Assembly (NCBI GenBank): GCA_947359465.1 | Contig: OX375876.1 | Location: forward strand, 119,655,444-119,719,443 | Length of the DNA: 64,000 nt | Direction: 5' to 3' | From: Metellina segmentata | Lineage: Eukaryota; Arthropoda; Arachnida; Araneae; Tetragnathidae | In this document: piece by piece, positions 34,000-44,529 of the stretch | Numbering within the stretch: the stretch's first letter is position 1 | Layout: the number at the start of each line of letters is the position of its first letter | Translations under genes and position numbers: made by a program | Notes under the pieces: model-generated | What the model saw: the letters and a program-made list of their open reading frames with translations, nothing else | What the model was told of the DNA's origin: nothing | The model's database searches: none

Positions 34000-35310
34000 A
34001 TACTTGAAACTCGATAAGTATTCAAATTAGTGTGTAGTTGTGTTGATACTTATCCCTCAAGGTTTAGCTAAATAGATTGCCTAAGTCCATAAGTCCGAAT
34101 ATTCTCAACAAGTACAACACGAGATCAAGATTTCCTGTTTTGCTAGACTAACTCAAGCCAGAATATTAGGAGGGGAGACGTATTCATGGCTATGTTTGGG
34201 GCAAGTTAAAAATGCCTCGTGTCTCTGAACGAAAAATGGAGATTAGATGTGACTCCAAACTAGTCTAAAAGCAGTAGTTTGACAATTTTTGACACACATA
34301 TATTTGAGCGACGTTTCAGTGTGGTTTCTCAAAGTCACTACTGATCAGTGGGCTCCTCGAGTAGTTATCTGAGAGTTGTAGGAGGCACAGGCTCGATTCC
34401 TTCCTGTGTGCTTTTCTTCCATCTGTGTCGATTAAACTTCCCATGTGTGTATATGCCTTTGCATGACACTATCTGTCTTATGTTTGACAAAGCTTGGTCA
34501 TCTATGGCCCTTGCTCCATGCACTGCAACCATCTTGAGTGGTCCTTTTTTAATTATTCTAAATGCCATATTCCAAATTACGATTAAAGCGAATATCAAAT
34601 TTTTCAAAATGTTCCACGTACTACACATATTAACGAAATAAATTAAGTTCAAATGAAACTAATCGTAGTTCGAACTCATTCGATCAAAGAATGAATACTG
34701 TGTTCTTTTGCATATATTCGATGTCGATTCCATTTTAAAGCATTCTGAATACGGTCGTTACGTATAAGCCCTGGAGCAGAAAGTGCTTAAAACTGCGACA
34801 TATGTCGCAGAACAAACAACGTCTTTGCAGAACAATTTTCCCTTAATTTTATCATAAGTATGGCCTATTTTGTTTCCAATCATAAGTTACGATGTTCTAC
34901 AGTGGAAAACGCGCTCCTTACTACAACTTATTTTTATTTTCTAGATATGGAACAACCTCCCTATACCGCCTATAATTACCACAAATCCTTTATTAATAAC
35001 ACATCTATGTCAATGACAAAATATTTAACTTCAAGAGTTATCGACAGAATTGCAAATTCGGAAAGTATGCCTTGGTTTTAAATAAAGTAAGTGAATTAAT
35101 TTTGATGTTTTATTATAAATATGTAATACATACTTAGCCGAGAATTGTGTTTTACGTCTGCTTTTAATTTGACTGCATTTTTCAAAATTCGGACAAAATG
35201 CCTGAATAACAATTGCAATTGCTTGGAGTTGTGTTTCAGAACAATGAATATAATTCTTCACCTGGGGGTATAATGTATATAAATATAATATATCCAGACG
35301 CCTCTGTATC
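34000..35310. other. Gene-free stretch
   Basis: A GGCTCGATTCC word at about 34390 resembles a tRNA B-box within a 60-base tRNA-like stretch, but nothing else supports a tRNA gene. Frames at 34348-34641 and 34860-35081 have no motifs I recognise. Confidence 0.4.
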
Positions 35311-35314
35311 ACCC

Positions 35315-35378
35315 GGAATCAAAGCAGGGACCTTCCGATCTAGAGTCTTACATCTTAACCACCAGTCCTGTTGGTCGT
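35315..35378 (-). mobile_element. SINE tRNA-like head only
   Basis: On the minus strand the words ACCAACAGGACTGGTGGTTA, TCTAGATCGGAAGGTCCC and TTTGATTCCGG give the head of the SINE family without its body. Confidence 0.75.
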
Positions 35379-36395
35379 TGTGTAAAAAATAATTTTATCA
35401 AATTTCATAACACATACTTAAAAAATTACTTTTGAGGTGCAAAAGGACAGGGGTTTGAGTTTTCGTAGTTCGTCTCTTCGACCTATCCCTGTTGCATAGC
35501 AACCATTTAAAATATCAATGATGTAAAATAACACGGTTGTATATTCGTATTCTATCATTAGACCTTTTAAAACCACGATAGTTTGGAAAACGAGAACAAT
35601 TTTCCTGCTTGCGTGCCATCGATTGACAAGATCACACAGTTCGAAGAACACTTAACTTTTGTTCCGAAGTTTGTAGAACATGTAAGTCTATTAACGGACC
35701 GAAGTTTATTTCAAAAACCAAGACTAAAAGATTAAATATGCTTTTAATGTAATTGCTGCAAAACGAATCAGGAAACGCATTCATATGGTAATTAGAATAC
35801 TAGTTTTCTGAATAACTTGAACTGGGTAAAAGCTTTATCGTGTTTCGAGTACAACAAGTAATTAATGCAATAATCCGATTAGTTGCAAGAAATGAATTTG
35901 ATCGCGCTGTCTCATAGCGAGGGGCATTTACTTCCCACTCACGTCAGGGAGCGGGCATCCTCTAATGTCGGCTTTCATGGACTGGTAACGGTGTCAACTG
36001 CATTTAATGCTAGATTACGGTTTGCGCTTGAACATGTTAAGTGCAAAGGTTGACATGTAACACCTCTTATATGCTTATTCCTAACAACTTGGCAGCATTG
36101 AAGCAGTGATTCATTCATAATGTTTATCGATTTGAAATGTTTGTGATGTTGACAGCTAAGTGATTTTAGAATAATGCGGTATTTGTATCCATTTAATTTG
36201 ATGGTTGATTTTTAAATGTCATGCCCAAAACCTGATAGCTCCTTTTCAAATTATTTGCTGTTTTCATACAAGTCGATTCACGCGAAGCACCTGAACTCTA
36301 GGGACGATTGCACTTTTGTACAAGAATATAAAAAACTGCTTTAAGTAGATTGATATGAACAAAAACGCATGAGCAGTTTCAGGAAAGGAAAGTTA
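35379..36395. other. Gene-free stretch
   Basis: No recognisable feature. The GC-richer section at 35910-35990 has no partner in the window. Confidence 0.4.
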
Positions 36396-36399
36396 TCCA

Positions 36400-36600
36400 A
36401 TGTGCAACCTATGACTATAAAATCTATAGAAAATGAAACAATTCTTCTAAAACAATTATCTGCCAGTTCCCCAGATCTGAATCCGTTATAACATGTATGG
36501 GACGTGTTAAGAAGAAGAAATAGAAGTGAACGACTCAATACACCGCCCATACGCAGAAGGACCTCCCGTTTGCATTTATGCAGGAATGTATACTTATCCT
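36400..36600 (+). pseudogene. Tc1-like transposase C-terminal remnant
   Basis: The frame reads SIENETILLKQLSASSPDLNP, then L, a stop, and HVWDVLRRRNRSERLNTPPI. SPDLNPxEHVWD is the third-catalytic-residue motif of DD34E transposases. Here the glutamate codon is a TAA stop. The N-terminal three quarters are gone and no terminal repeats were found. Confidence 0.8.
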
Positions 36601-36644
36601 TTAAAAAGATTCCATATTTATAGTAGTTGAATCTACATTACAAT

Positions 36645-36760
36645 GAAGCAACACATTGGCCATTAGTGACGGCCCGAGATCAATTTTCTGAAAATTTTAA
36701 ATCACGGTCAAATGAAAAAGTCAACTTCTGATCTGGCACCCGCTCTCTATACAGGTTCAA
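36645..36760 (-). mobile_element. Degenerate SINE fragment
   Basis: GCAACACATTGGCCATTAGT, GACGGCCCGAGATCAAT and AAATCACGGTCAAATGA correspond to the SINE 3' half. It most resembles the copy at 10209. Confidence 0.65.
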
Positions 36761-36944
36761 GAATGAACTGTAACAAGAAGTTAATAGCTTCAAAGAAAAG
36801 CTATCTGATGCAGAAAATTTTGGAATAGAAGTAATGAGGTATGAGATCGTGATAAAACAGGAGGACATATACGCCAAGATAAAGTTTATGAAAAGATTCA
36901 ATCTTTTCTAGTAGCCAGACCTTGTGCCGCCATTGTATTTATCA

Positions 36945-38330
36945 ACCCAATTTGTTGCTGTTTCCAAATAACGTTATTCTTCAACAAATATTTGCATATC
37001 GATCTTGTTTGCCGACGTATTGGCAAGATAAGCCATTCGTCAATATTTTCTCGCGAACTCGTAAGCTCTTGAATATCAATATTGGTTCTCTATATATGCA
37101 ACACGGACCTGATTTGGATTCGAGTATCTATACAAGAGTTCCGAATTTCGATTTGATTCCCTAGGGGAAATTTTCAAGAAAACGCTTCGAGAATGATAGT
37201 ATAATCTTCCTAGGTAATTACGCATTATTTCAAAATAGATGCATCTGCGTAAACATGTCAGTTGTTTCATACATATCTGTTGAGGTGACAGCTATTTGAA
37301 CACCGTGTATAAAAGTGTCTACGATCAATGAGAACAGGATTCAGTTTGAAAGTGGTTTATTTGGTGATCATTCTTGCTAAATTCAAAGCTAGTGGCAGTT
37401 ACAGCTCACCATTAAATGCGTGATTAAATTTTTGCCATGCAAAAAAAGGTGAACGTATAGACTCAATTTAATTTTTAAACAATATTTAATCGACTCACAA
37501 TTATTTAATGTTATCTTCAGCCATTCTAGCATAAAACAAGCAAACCTGGGCAAAAATGGTATCTGCGGTTAAGTTCCTTAATTACTTTTATCTATTAATG
37601 GGAAAGTTGCTACTCACATTTGTCCACAATTTCCAAAACTTTTTATGGCTTAACTTTTTCTTTTCAAAAACAATTTATTTTTGGTCTCCAATATGGAATT
37701 CCCTATCTCAACAAATGCTAAATTTTGACGTACTGGCAAGATAAGCCAGTCGTCAATATTTTCTAACGAATTCGTAAGCTCTTGAATGCCAATATTGATT
37801 CTCCATATAAGCAACACGGACAAGATTTCGATTAGAGTGTCTATGCGTGGATTCCATATTTCAAAGTAATTCCTAAGGGAGACTGTCAAGAATGATAGTA
37901 TAATGTCCCTCGGTAATTACGTATTATCTCTTTAAAAATGCGTTTGCATAAACATGTCAGTCAAGCATACATCTATTTGAGTACCTGGCATAAAACTGTC
38001 TACGATTAATGAGGAGTATTCCATTTATAAGTGTTTTACCCAGCTATATATATCCTTCTTAGTAAATTGAAATCGATTGGTAGTTACAGCTCATCAATGA
38101 ATTCATGATTAAAAATTGAAAGCTGATTCTATGGATTCATTTGATTTTTAATCATCATTTTAACTCCCAGAAATATTAATTATATCTTAAGCCATATAGG
38201 GATAAAATTAACAGACCCACGCATATAAGGTGGGATTGTTTCTTAATAACTTATATCTCTCATATTGGATCGTATTTCATAGTTTCCTGAACTGATTTGG
38301 CTCAACGCTTATTTTTTGAAAGACAATTTT
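36945..38330 (+). repeat. Ancient tandem duplication, 713-bp period, two diverged units
   Basis: The phrase ACGTATTGGCAAGATAAGCC at 37015 recurs as ACGTACTGGCAAGATAAGCC at 37728. Matching continues through GTAAGCTCTTGAAT, GAATGATAGTATAAT, AAACATGTCAGT and GTTACAGCTCA in the same order. Upstream matches place unit 1 at about 36945-37657 and unit 2 at 37658-38330. No frame is conserved between units, so it looks non-coding. Confidence 0.8.
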
Positions 38331-39284
38331 TATCGGCTTCCTTTCCGAGAAAATTCTATCTTGAGATATTTTCCAGAACTTCCTCTGCATTTCAATAAGG
38401 AATGGATCAATGCTAACTTGTAATTGTAAATGTAGCTATTATTATATATGGCTTTTGAATTTCACCAAAATATTTTTGTAATTGTGCATGTAATTTTAGA
38501 ATTTCAAATATCTAGTTTGGAAATAAAATACCTAGGAATGGTCTTATTTGTAACGAATTTTAATAAATTATAAGCATGGGTTACATAATTTAGCTTTACC
38601 AACTTTCTTAATTATAAAATGTTTCACACTTAAATAATATCTGGGAACGGTTTTTATTTGCAAAATCCATCTTTGAAGCTATACCACTAAGATATTCAAA
38701 ATAGAAAACCTCAACATTCTGTTCAATCTTGTTTGTTGTTATTTTTTGTGGCATAGAATGACCATTTTTTAATACATGAGGGTTAATTTGACCTATACTT
38801 ACATGACTTCAAATTAACGCCCAACAAATATCCTTGATTTTTCTGATTTTTGAATCTTGGAACTTGCCTTTAGGAGAAAAAAAATTTGAAACTCCTTTAT
38901 TTAAGAAATGAGAAATCTTCAAGTTTTGTGTTTTTGTTAAATTTTATTACTATACCATTGGGATGTGTCAAATTTCAGAAAAAACTGGTTTTCGGTAAAC
39001 CGGTTTTTTTTCTGGTCCGGTTATAAGTGTCCCGTTTTAACTGAGTCAAAAGAACCGGTTTTTAAAATAACCGAAAAAAAAAACGATTTTCAAAAACTTC
39101 AAGGTGTTTCTATTTAGTTGTATATACAAAATGCTAAATGCCGATAACTGTTTTTATTTATCACGTCAAAACTGTTACAAAAATTCACATTAATTCTAAA
39201 ATAAAACAAAACTTAATTGTTTCAAAATAAAGGTATACAAACTAATAAAATATTTAAAACATTAGTTACCTTGTTAATATTGTT

Positions 39285-39640
39285 TTATCTATTCAACCCA
39301 ATACTCTTATATACTCTGCTCATAAATACTCGCTCAGTTATATTCTGGTTAGTTAATCGACTTCTGTCATCCGAAACCACAGAATTCAGAGCAGATACTA
39401 ACCTTTCATATGGCACTGAACTTTCAAAATCTGTCAAATGCTTAAAAGCTAGCAATGCTAATGCAGGCAAACATGTCTTTATTTGACCCCAAAGTTCAAG
39501 TGGGCTACTATCCCTTCACAACAAATTCTGCTGCATGCAAATATAGATTGAGCTCATTGGGAAAATAAGCATCTGCACCCTGCTGGCAGAAGTGCTATTC
39601 CACCTTGTTGGGACGGATTGAACAAAAATATGAATATTTC
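39285..39640 (-). pseudogene. hAT transposase fragment, internally deleted
   Basis: The minus strand shows FVQSVPTRWNSTS, a mid-protein hAT motif. It is soon followed by SSPLELWGQIKTCLPALALL, AFKHLTDFESSVPYERLVSA and VVSDDRSRLTNQNITERVF, the C-terminal dimerisation region. The distance is far shorter than in a complete transposase, so a large internal part is deleted. One stop separates the two parts. Confidence 0.87.
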
Positions 39641-39937
39641 CTTCTGCTTTTCCTTCTATTAGATGTTCGCTCCTCATATTATTCATAAACAAATTACTGA
39701 GCCTAGCATAGACTGTAGCCACCTAGTCGCATGTATTGTTATGAATTATTGTGATTGCTATGTCGAATGCATTTTTAGATCTTATTCGCTTACTTTATTG
39801 CTCGTTTTTCATTTTGTTGATGGATACTTGTCATTTCTGTTTGCGAGCAACAAAGTTCAGATCATTTACATTTAAGCGCACTTATTAAAAACACGAGGAG
39901 AGTTACAATACACTTCTTCATAAATCAAATACACATA

Positions 39938-41232
39938 CAGAGGCTGTTCGCACATTGTTTAGACGATTTTGGTTAGCGGTAAAAAAAAATTATTTGCTAC
40001 AAAAGAAATAATTACAGTTTTGCTATGTTTTTAAAAGTCAAAATTATCGTCTGCAGCTTGAAAGGTTTGTTTTTATTCAAAATGGCGTTTTTAACGAAGC
40101 AGTGGTTCGAAGGCTATATTTATGCTCTTTCCGAAGAGAAATATTCATATTCCGTTACCCAAAAACGAGAGTCATGGTTTTGTGATATCTAAGGCGTCGA
40201 TAGGTAATATCATCAACAAGAAAGGAAAAAAACGTCAAATTGGAGCCTCAAGAGGAATAAAATTTCCAAACAAGTATCCAAGGAAGAAACGGACATCTTC
40301 GACTATTGCTAAGGTACGTTGTTTAATGTTAAAAGAAAATCCCCCTAGTCAAAGGACAGTCGCAAAATCATTAAAATGCTCGGTGTCCACTGTAAACAAA
40401 ATGATAAACGTTGATTTAAATCTTAAGAAAGCGAAAAAACGCAATGTGCATCGTCTTTCTCCTAAGCATATCGCTGAACGCAGGACACGCTGCCAAATTC
40501 TATATAAGAAACACTTATCCAAAGAAAAATGGAAAAATTTGTCACAATAGATGAATCATGGGTGTATTTAAATGATTGCAGCAAAAAAAGAGCCATTTAT
40601 TATCTTAAAAGGGGAGAAAAAATTTTAAGTACATGGTTCACAGAATCGAAAGAAAGTTTTTCTAAGGGATTCATGATTGTTGCTGGTTTTTCATATAATG
40701 GCAAGTTAAAAATAAAGAGAGTGGAAAAAATGTCAAGATTAACTCCAAATACTATCAGGAATATATTTTATCGCCAATTTTTCTGAATGAAATACCATCG
40801 CTTTACCCACAATGCCATCAATCTGTGGAACTCCATCAAGATAAAGCTAGCAGTCACACATCAAAATCCACTGTAAATTTTCTAAAAGAACTGGAACAAA
40901 AAAACGGTATCAAGGCCATACCCTTCACTGATATCCCTACTAAATCTTCCGATGTATCACTTATGGATTTTTTTGCTTTCGGACTTTTAAAATATGCATT
41001 ATCCAAACGTCGTCCCACAACCCTTTCAGGACTCTGGAAAGCTGTTCAGGAGGAATGGGATAGAATAGCTCTTCTGACACTTTAATAGGCATTAATATCC
41101 CGGAAATTACGGTGTCGAAAGATAGTTCAGAATAAGGGCTATCAAATAGAGCATTTAAAACACAAGAATTTTATGTAATTTAGTTTTGTGAATACAATAT
41201 ACATTGTCTAAAAAATGTGTGAACAGCCTTTG
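39938..41232 (+). mobile_element. TIR-complete DD41D-type mariner
   Basis: The left end CAGAGGCTGTTCGCACATTG and right end (reverse complement) CAAAGGCTGTTCACACATT form about 30-base inverted repeats with TA on each side (39936-39937, 41233-41234). The hAT copy at about 22640 is uninterrupted at this spot, reading ATAAATCAGATACAAATATA. So the exact insertion into TA can be seen within the window. Total length about 1.3 kb, normal for mariner. Confidence 0.93.
40082..41178 (+). pseudogene. Mariner transposase, DD41D catalytic spacing, frameshifted
   Basis: It starts at ATG with MAFLTKQWFEGYIYALSEEK. After a frameshift near 40150 it continues ISKASIGNIINKKGKKRQ and VAKSLKCSVSTVNKMI (helix-turn-helix). 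The catalytic motifs are FVTIDESWVYL (first Asp, after a shift near 40535) and ELHQDKASSH (second Asp, after a shift near 40780). KSSDVSLMDFFAFGLLKYAL follows. Between the HQD aspartate and the aspartate of LMD there are 41 residues, hence DD41D. The C-terminus RKLRCRKIVQNKGYQIEHL follows one more lesion at about 41083. Four lesions make it inactive, but every domain is present. Confidence 0.9.
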
Positions 41233-41324
41233 TATATAACAAAAAAGATGACCGAAAGCACTTCACCAAACATTACTTGTCCCCTATTCAAACTCGGCGC
41301 CTGTAAAGATATGTGCTAGGCTAT

Positions 41325-41405
41325 CAGGGTCCCGCTCTTCAAGGTCTCCAAAATAGACACTTGTATTAGAGGAATAAATAAACATAATTTAATAGCGGGA
41401 CCTTG
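41325..41405. mobile_element. 81-bp MITE-like insert in the hAT element
   Basis: The ends CAGGGTCCCGCT and (reverse complement) CAAGGTCCCGCT are inverted. It follows a GATATGTGCTAGGC phrase shared with hAT copy 1, which then diverges. The flanking CTAGGCTA/CTAGCCTC match at six of eight bases. Confidence 0.5.
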
Positions 41406-41708
41406 CTAGCCTCACCATATGCGCTTTGAAACGCCTCATGTGAACGGGGCTTAGGCAGATATAAACTATGTGGATCTTGAAAAATCAGCTATGAAAAAAA
41501 AAAAACCATTTTGCATCACACGAACACAGGCCACGAATATAATTTTCCTTGATTTTCGAGGTCGGTTTTTTTCCCCCGGTTATTAGTTTTTAAAATAACA
41601 ACCCCGGTTATAACCGTGCCAAGAAAACACCGAAAAAACCGGTTAACCTAAACGAAAAAACCGACTTATTGGTTTAACCGGACGGTTATTGAGAACCCTA
41701 CTATGCCA

Positions 41709-44000
41709 TAAGACTGAACTGATGACTATGTATTGAAAACAATTACATATTCACATTTTAAATAAATTGTGTAGCACAGTTTCAAAGTTATAAGTTGTTG
41801 TGCTAGGAAAATGCTTCTTAGTAGTGAATTTATTCTAGAACATTTCGTCGACTTACACAAGAGAGTCACAGTAAAAGAAAATAGTACGTCAAAATTTTTA
41901 AGATGTGAGCTTTTTAGCTTTTTTAGATCAGAGTGTAGAGTGGTGATCTTTAGATAGTTAAAATCCTTTGAGTCATATTTTTGCCAAGACGGTTATATTT
42001 CTTCAGAAAACAGAAACAATACAGAAAAAATTATAATACTTAAAAAGAAATGAGTAAAGTAGTTGATAATATTTAATCATGAATCTGAAAAAATTGCGAA
42101 TAAATTTTTAAAATGTGTGCAGCGGAATTGAAGAAATAAATTCGGTATAAAATGTATTTTTTGTCATAAAATGTAAATGTTGAAAACCTAAGAACAATAA
42201 ATTTCTGATGAATGTAGAACAAAAAGTTCCAAATGAAATAAATTAATATAAAATTTGAGTGTAATGGCGTAAAGTTTAAATGCAGTATAGTAACTAAAAT
42301 TGGGTGTAAATGATTGATAGTAACATAAAGGTTTAAAGCTAGCGGCAATTATATACTTTACGTATATCAATAACATAATAAAATTTCTAAGCATATTATT
42401 TAAATGAATCTAATTTCTGCTATACCTATCTCAGACTAAAGTATCGGAAATTCTCTTCAAATTAAAATTATACTGAATATGTAAGCCATTACATAACCAG
42501 TTATGCGCTTGATTAGATTGGAAAAGATATGCCAAAGTGATAAAACTATAGTATAACTAATACTAACATTCCGAACTCTTTACAATATAACTCTTGCATC
42601 CCCATGGAGCACATTCTTTATTCTATGCTTTCTTCTTGTAAAGACCCTAATATCTCACTTTACCTTCTTCCATTGCATCTACGAAGACTTTTTTATGATA
42701 AAATTATTCTTAACTTTTCAAGTCTAGAATCACAATGCAGTAGCGCTAAAAAATGTCTTACTGAACTGTTATATAATTCTATGAAACGTATTCTTCGCCA
42801 TTTTCTTTGAATTTCGTATGACGGTCTCTCTTCCCTGCTGAGAATAGAATCCATTAAAGGAATCCTTGTGTTTGATTTGGAGTAGACTGGGAATTTTAAA
42901 TGTGGATAAAATATGTATCGTGTTTAAAAAGTCAGTTGTAAAAGCTCTCTCTATTTCTATTCGACGGAAAAGTTTTTTCGCTAAAATAAAGGGCTTATAA
43001 AAGAAAACGATGCTTTTTTTTTTAATTTTTCAGATACACCATGTATATTGTATTTCTAGGCATATTATAACTGTAAATATTCTATTGAAGTAAGTGATTG
43101 ATGAACAGAGAGAAAATAGAAATTGACCTTATTTGTTATAATTTAATGGCAAATGGCGACAAATTATACAAACAATAGAAATACAATATGCGCTTTAATC
43201 CAACAGTTATTTAATGCTAGACAAACAAAATGAGGTGACTGACCGAGCGAAGAAATATGCTAGTCATAGTGATATTGTCACATATGCTTGCCAAGATAAA
43301 TAAGAAGTATTTCCATCGAATTATTAGTGATAACACATTTTATGTGGTCATTGAGACGGTGATACTCAGATGAAGGAAGATTCGACGTATAGTTTCTCCC
43401 AGAACCAGGTCTTAGCACACACATGTACGACCCTAATACAACTTCTAATTCGCATTGATTCGCACGGTTCTTAAATGAATTCCAAAAGATTATCTTACCT
43501 GTCAGACGGGAAAGACAATCTAGGCTTTATCCTTTTTATCCTTTATTTGACACTAACACAACATCACAAACAATAATAAGCCAACACAAAGAAACGGAAT
43601 ATTAATCATGGCGTCACATCATTCTCTAAAGCAATTCTTACTGGAGCTTCAGCATATATCTCACGTCAGAGTGCACGCAGCGCCCTTTGTTCAGACTTTG
43701 AGTTTCAACAGACCCCTTTGTAAACAAGCTGCTTACACATTATTGAGGTTTCCCGGTACATTTATTTTGTATAGGATCCCTGAAGATTGCCCCTGCAATT
43801 GGTGAGAATCAGGTTTTTCCATGTTGGCCAACAGGTTCGCGACGCACCATTGCTAATGACTACAAATTCCTGAAAGATCTATAAGCAGTGATATCCAACA
43901 AAATCCAAAGAGTCTCCAGTTGATAAACTAGCTTCTCGGTACTTTAAATTTTCATAAGATACCCAATCCATCTTTTAAGTTTATGATGGTTGTTAGGTTA
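41709..44000. other. Gene-free stretch
   Basis: AT-rich. The 65-codon frame at 43608-43805 and the 68-codon frame at 42604-42810 start with ATG but show no domain, signal peptide or repeat I recognise. I do not call them genes. Confidence 0.4.
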
Positions 44001-44005
44001 GTTTT

Positions 44006-44240
44006 TCGCCGACCAACCGGTCTAGTGGTCAAGGTGTTGGCCTCTGGATCGGAAGGTTCCTGGTTCGAATCCGGGGTTAGGGCATGGATGTAAATTGCGC
44101 TGTCCTTTGTTAGGGACAGTGATGACCCACCCACTGGGTGCGTCTTCACAAGTGACTATCACTTCTGGCCTTGTATAAGGTTAAAGTGACCTCGGTCAAC
44201 TCAGTACTTTGTATTGTATTGTATTTGTATTTGTCTTCGC
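44006..44240 (+). mobile_element. Second SINE type: same tRNA-like head, different body
   Basis: The head CCGGTCTAGTGGTCAAGGTG through GGTTCGAATCCGGGG is the same as in the main SINE. From the GGCATGGATGT point the sequence is unrelated: TTAGGGACAGTGATGACCC, TGGTGTGCGTCTTC-like words and a (TTGTA)n tail at about 44210-44235. A shared head with another body and another tail implies a distinct partner LINE (inference). Confidence 0.8.
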
Positions 44241-44525
44241 AATTGTACTGCCTTGCCATTGGAAATAAAAAAAAAAGGTTAGATTTTCTGGTGCCAAAGC
44301 CATATTTTGACAAATTATGCCAAACACAATATAAACGTCTTCAAGCAAATGTAAATACATTCACAAGGAAAGTTTTACTGATATGGAAGAGATAAGTAAA
44401 TCAACAGTAAGTTAGAGCAATGGAATCCCATGAATAGGAAAACCTGGCAGAATGGGATATGTAGTTACAGAGTTGGTAAGGACACAACGTGTCCTAAATT
44501 AAGCAATTTAAATCTTGAAACTGGA
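44241..44525. other. Spacer before the satellite
   Basis: No recognisable gene or repeat. Confidence 0.4.
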
Positions 44526-44529
44526 ATGA

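Larger units (their letters stand above)
38958..41700 (-). mobile_element. hAT element, copy 2, with nested mariner
   Basis: The left end TTGGGATGTGTCAA and right end TATTGAGAACCCTA lie in regions rich in ACCGGTT words. They are flanked by CTATACCA (38950-38957) and CTATGCCA (41701-41708), an 8-bp hAT-type duplication with one mismatch. It contains a hAT transposase fragment, a complete mariner at 39938-41232 and a small MITE-like insert at 41325. Copy 1 at 22060-23124 lacks both inserts. Confidence 0.85.

Noticed and set aside
34348..34652. Overlapping 95-97-residue frames on both strands
   Set aside because: Opposite-strand overlap with no motif; neither can be preferred over chance.
43608..43805. 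Small protein of 65 residues with an ATG
   Set aside because: No homology I recognise, no signal or domain, and length is within chance expectation.
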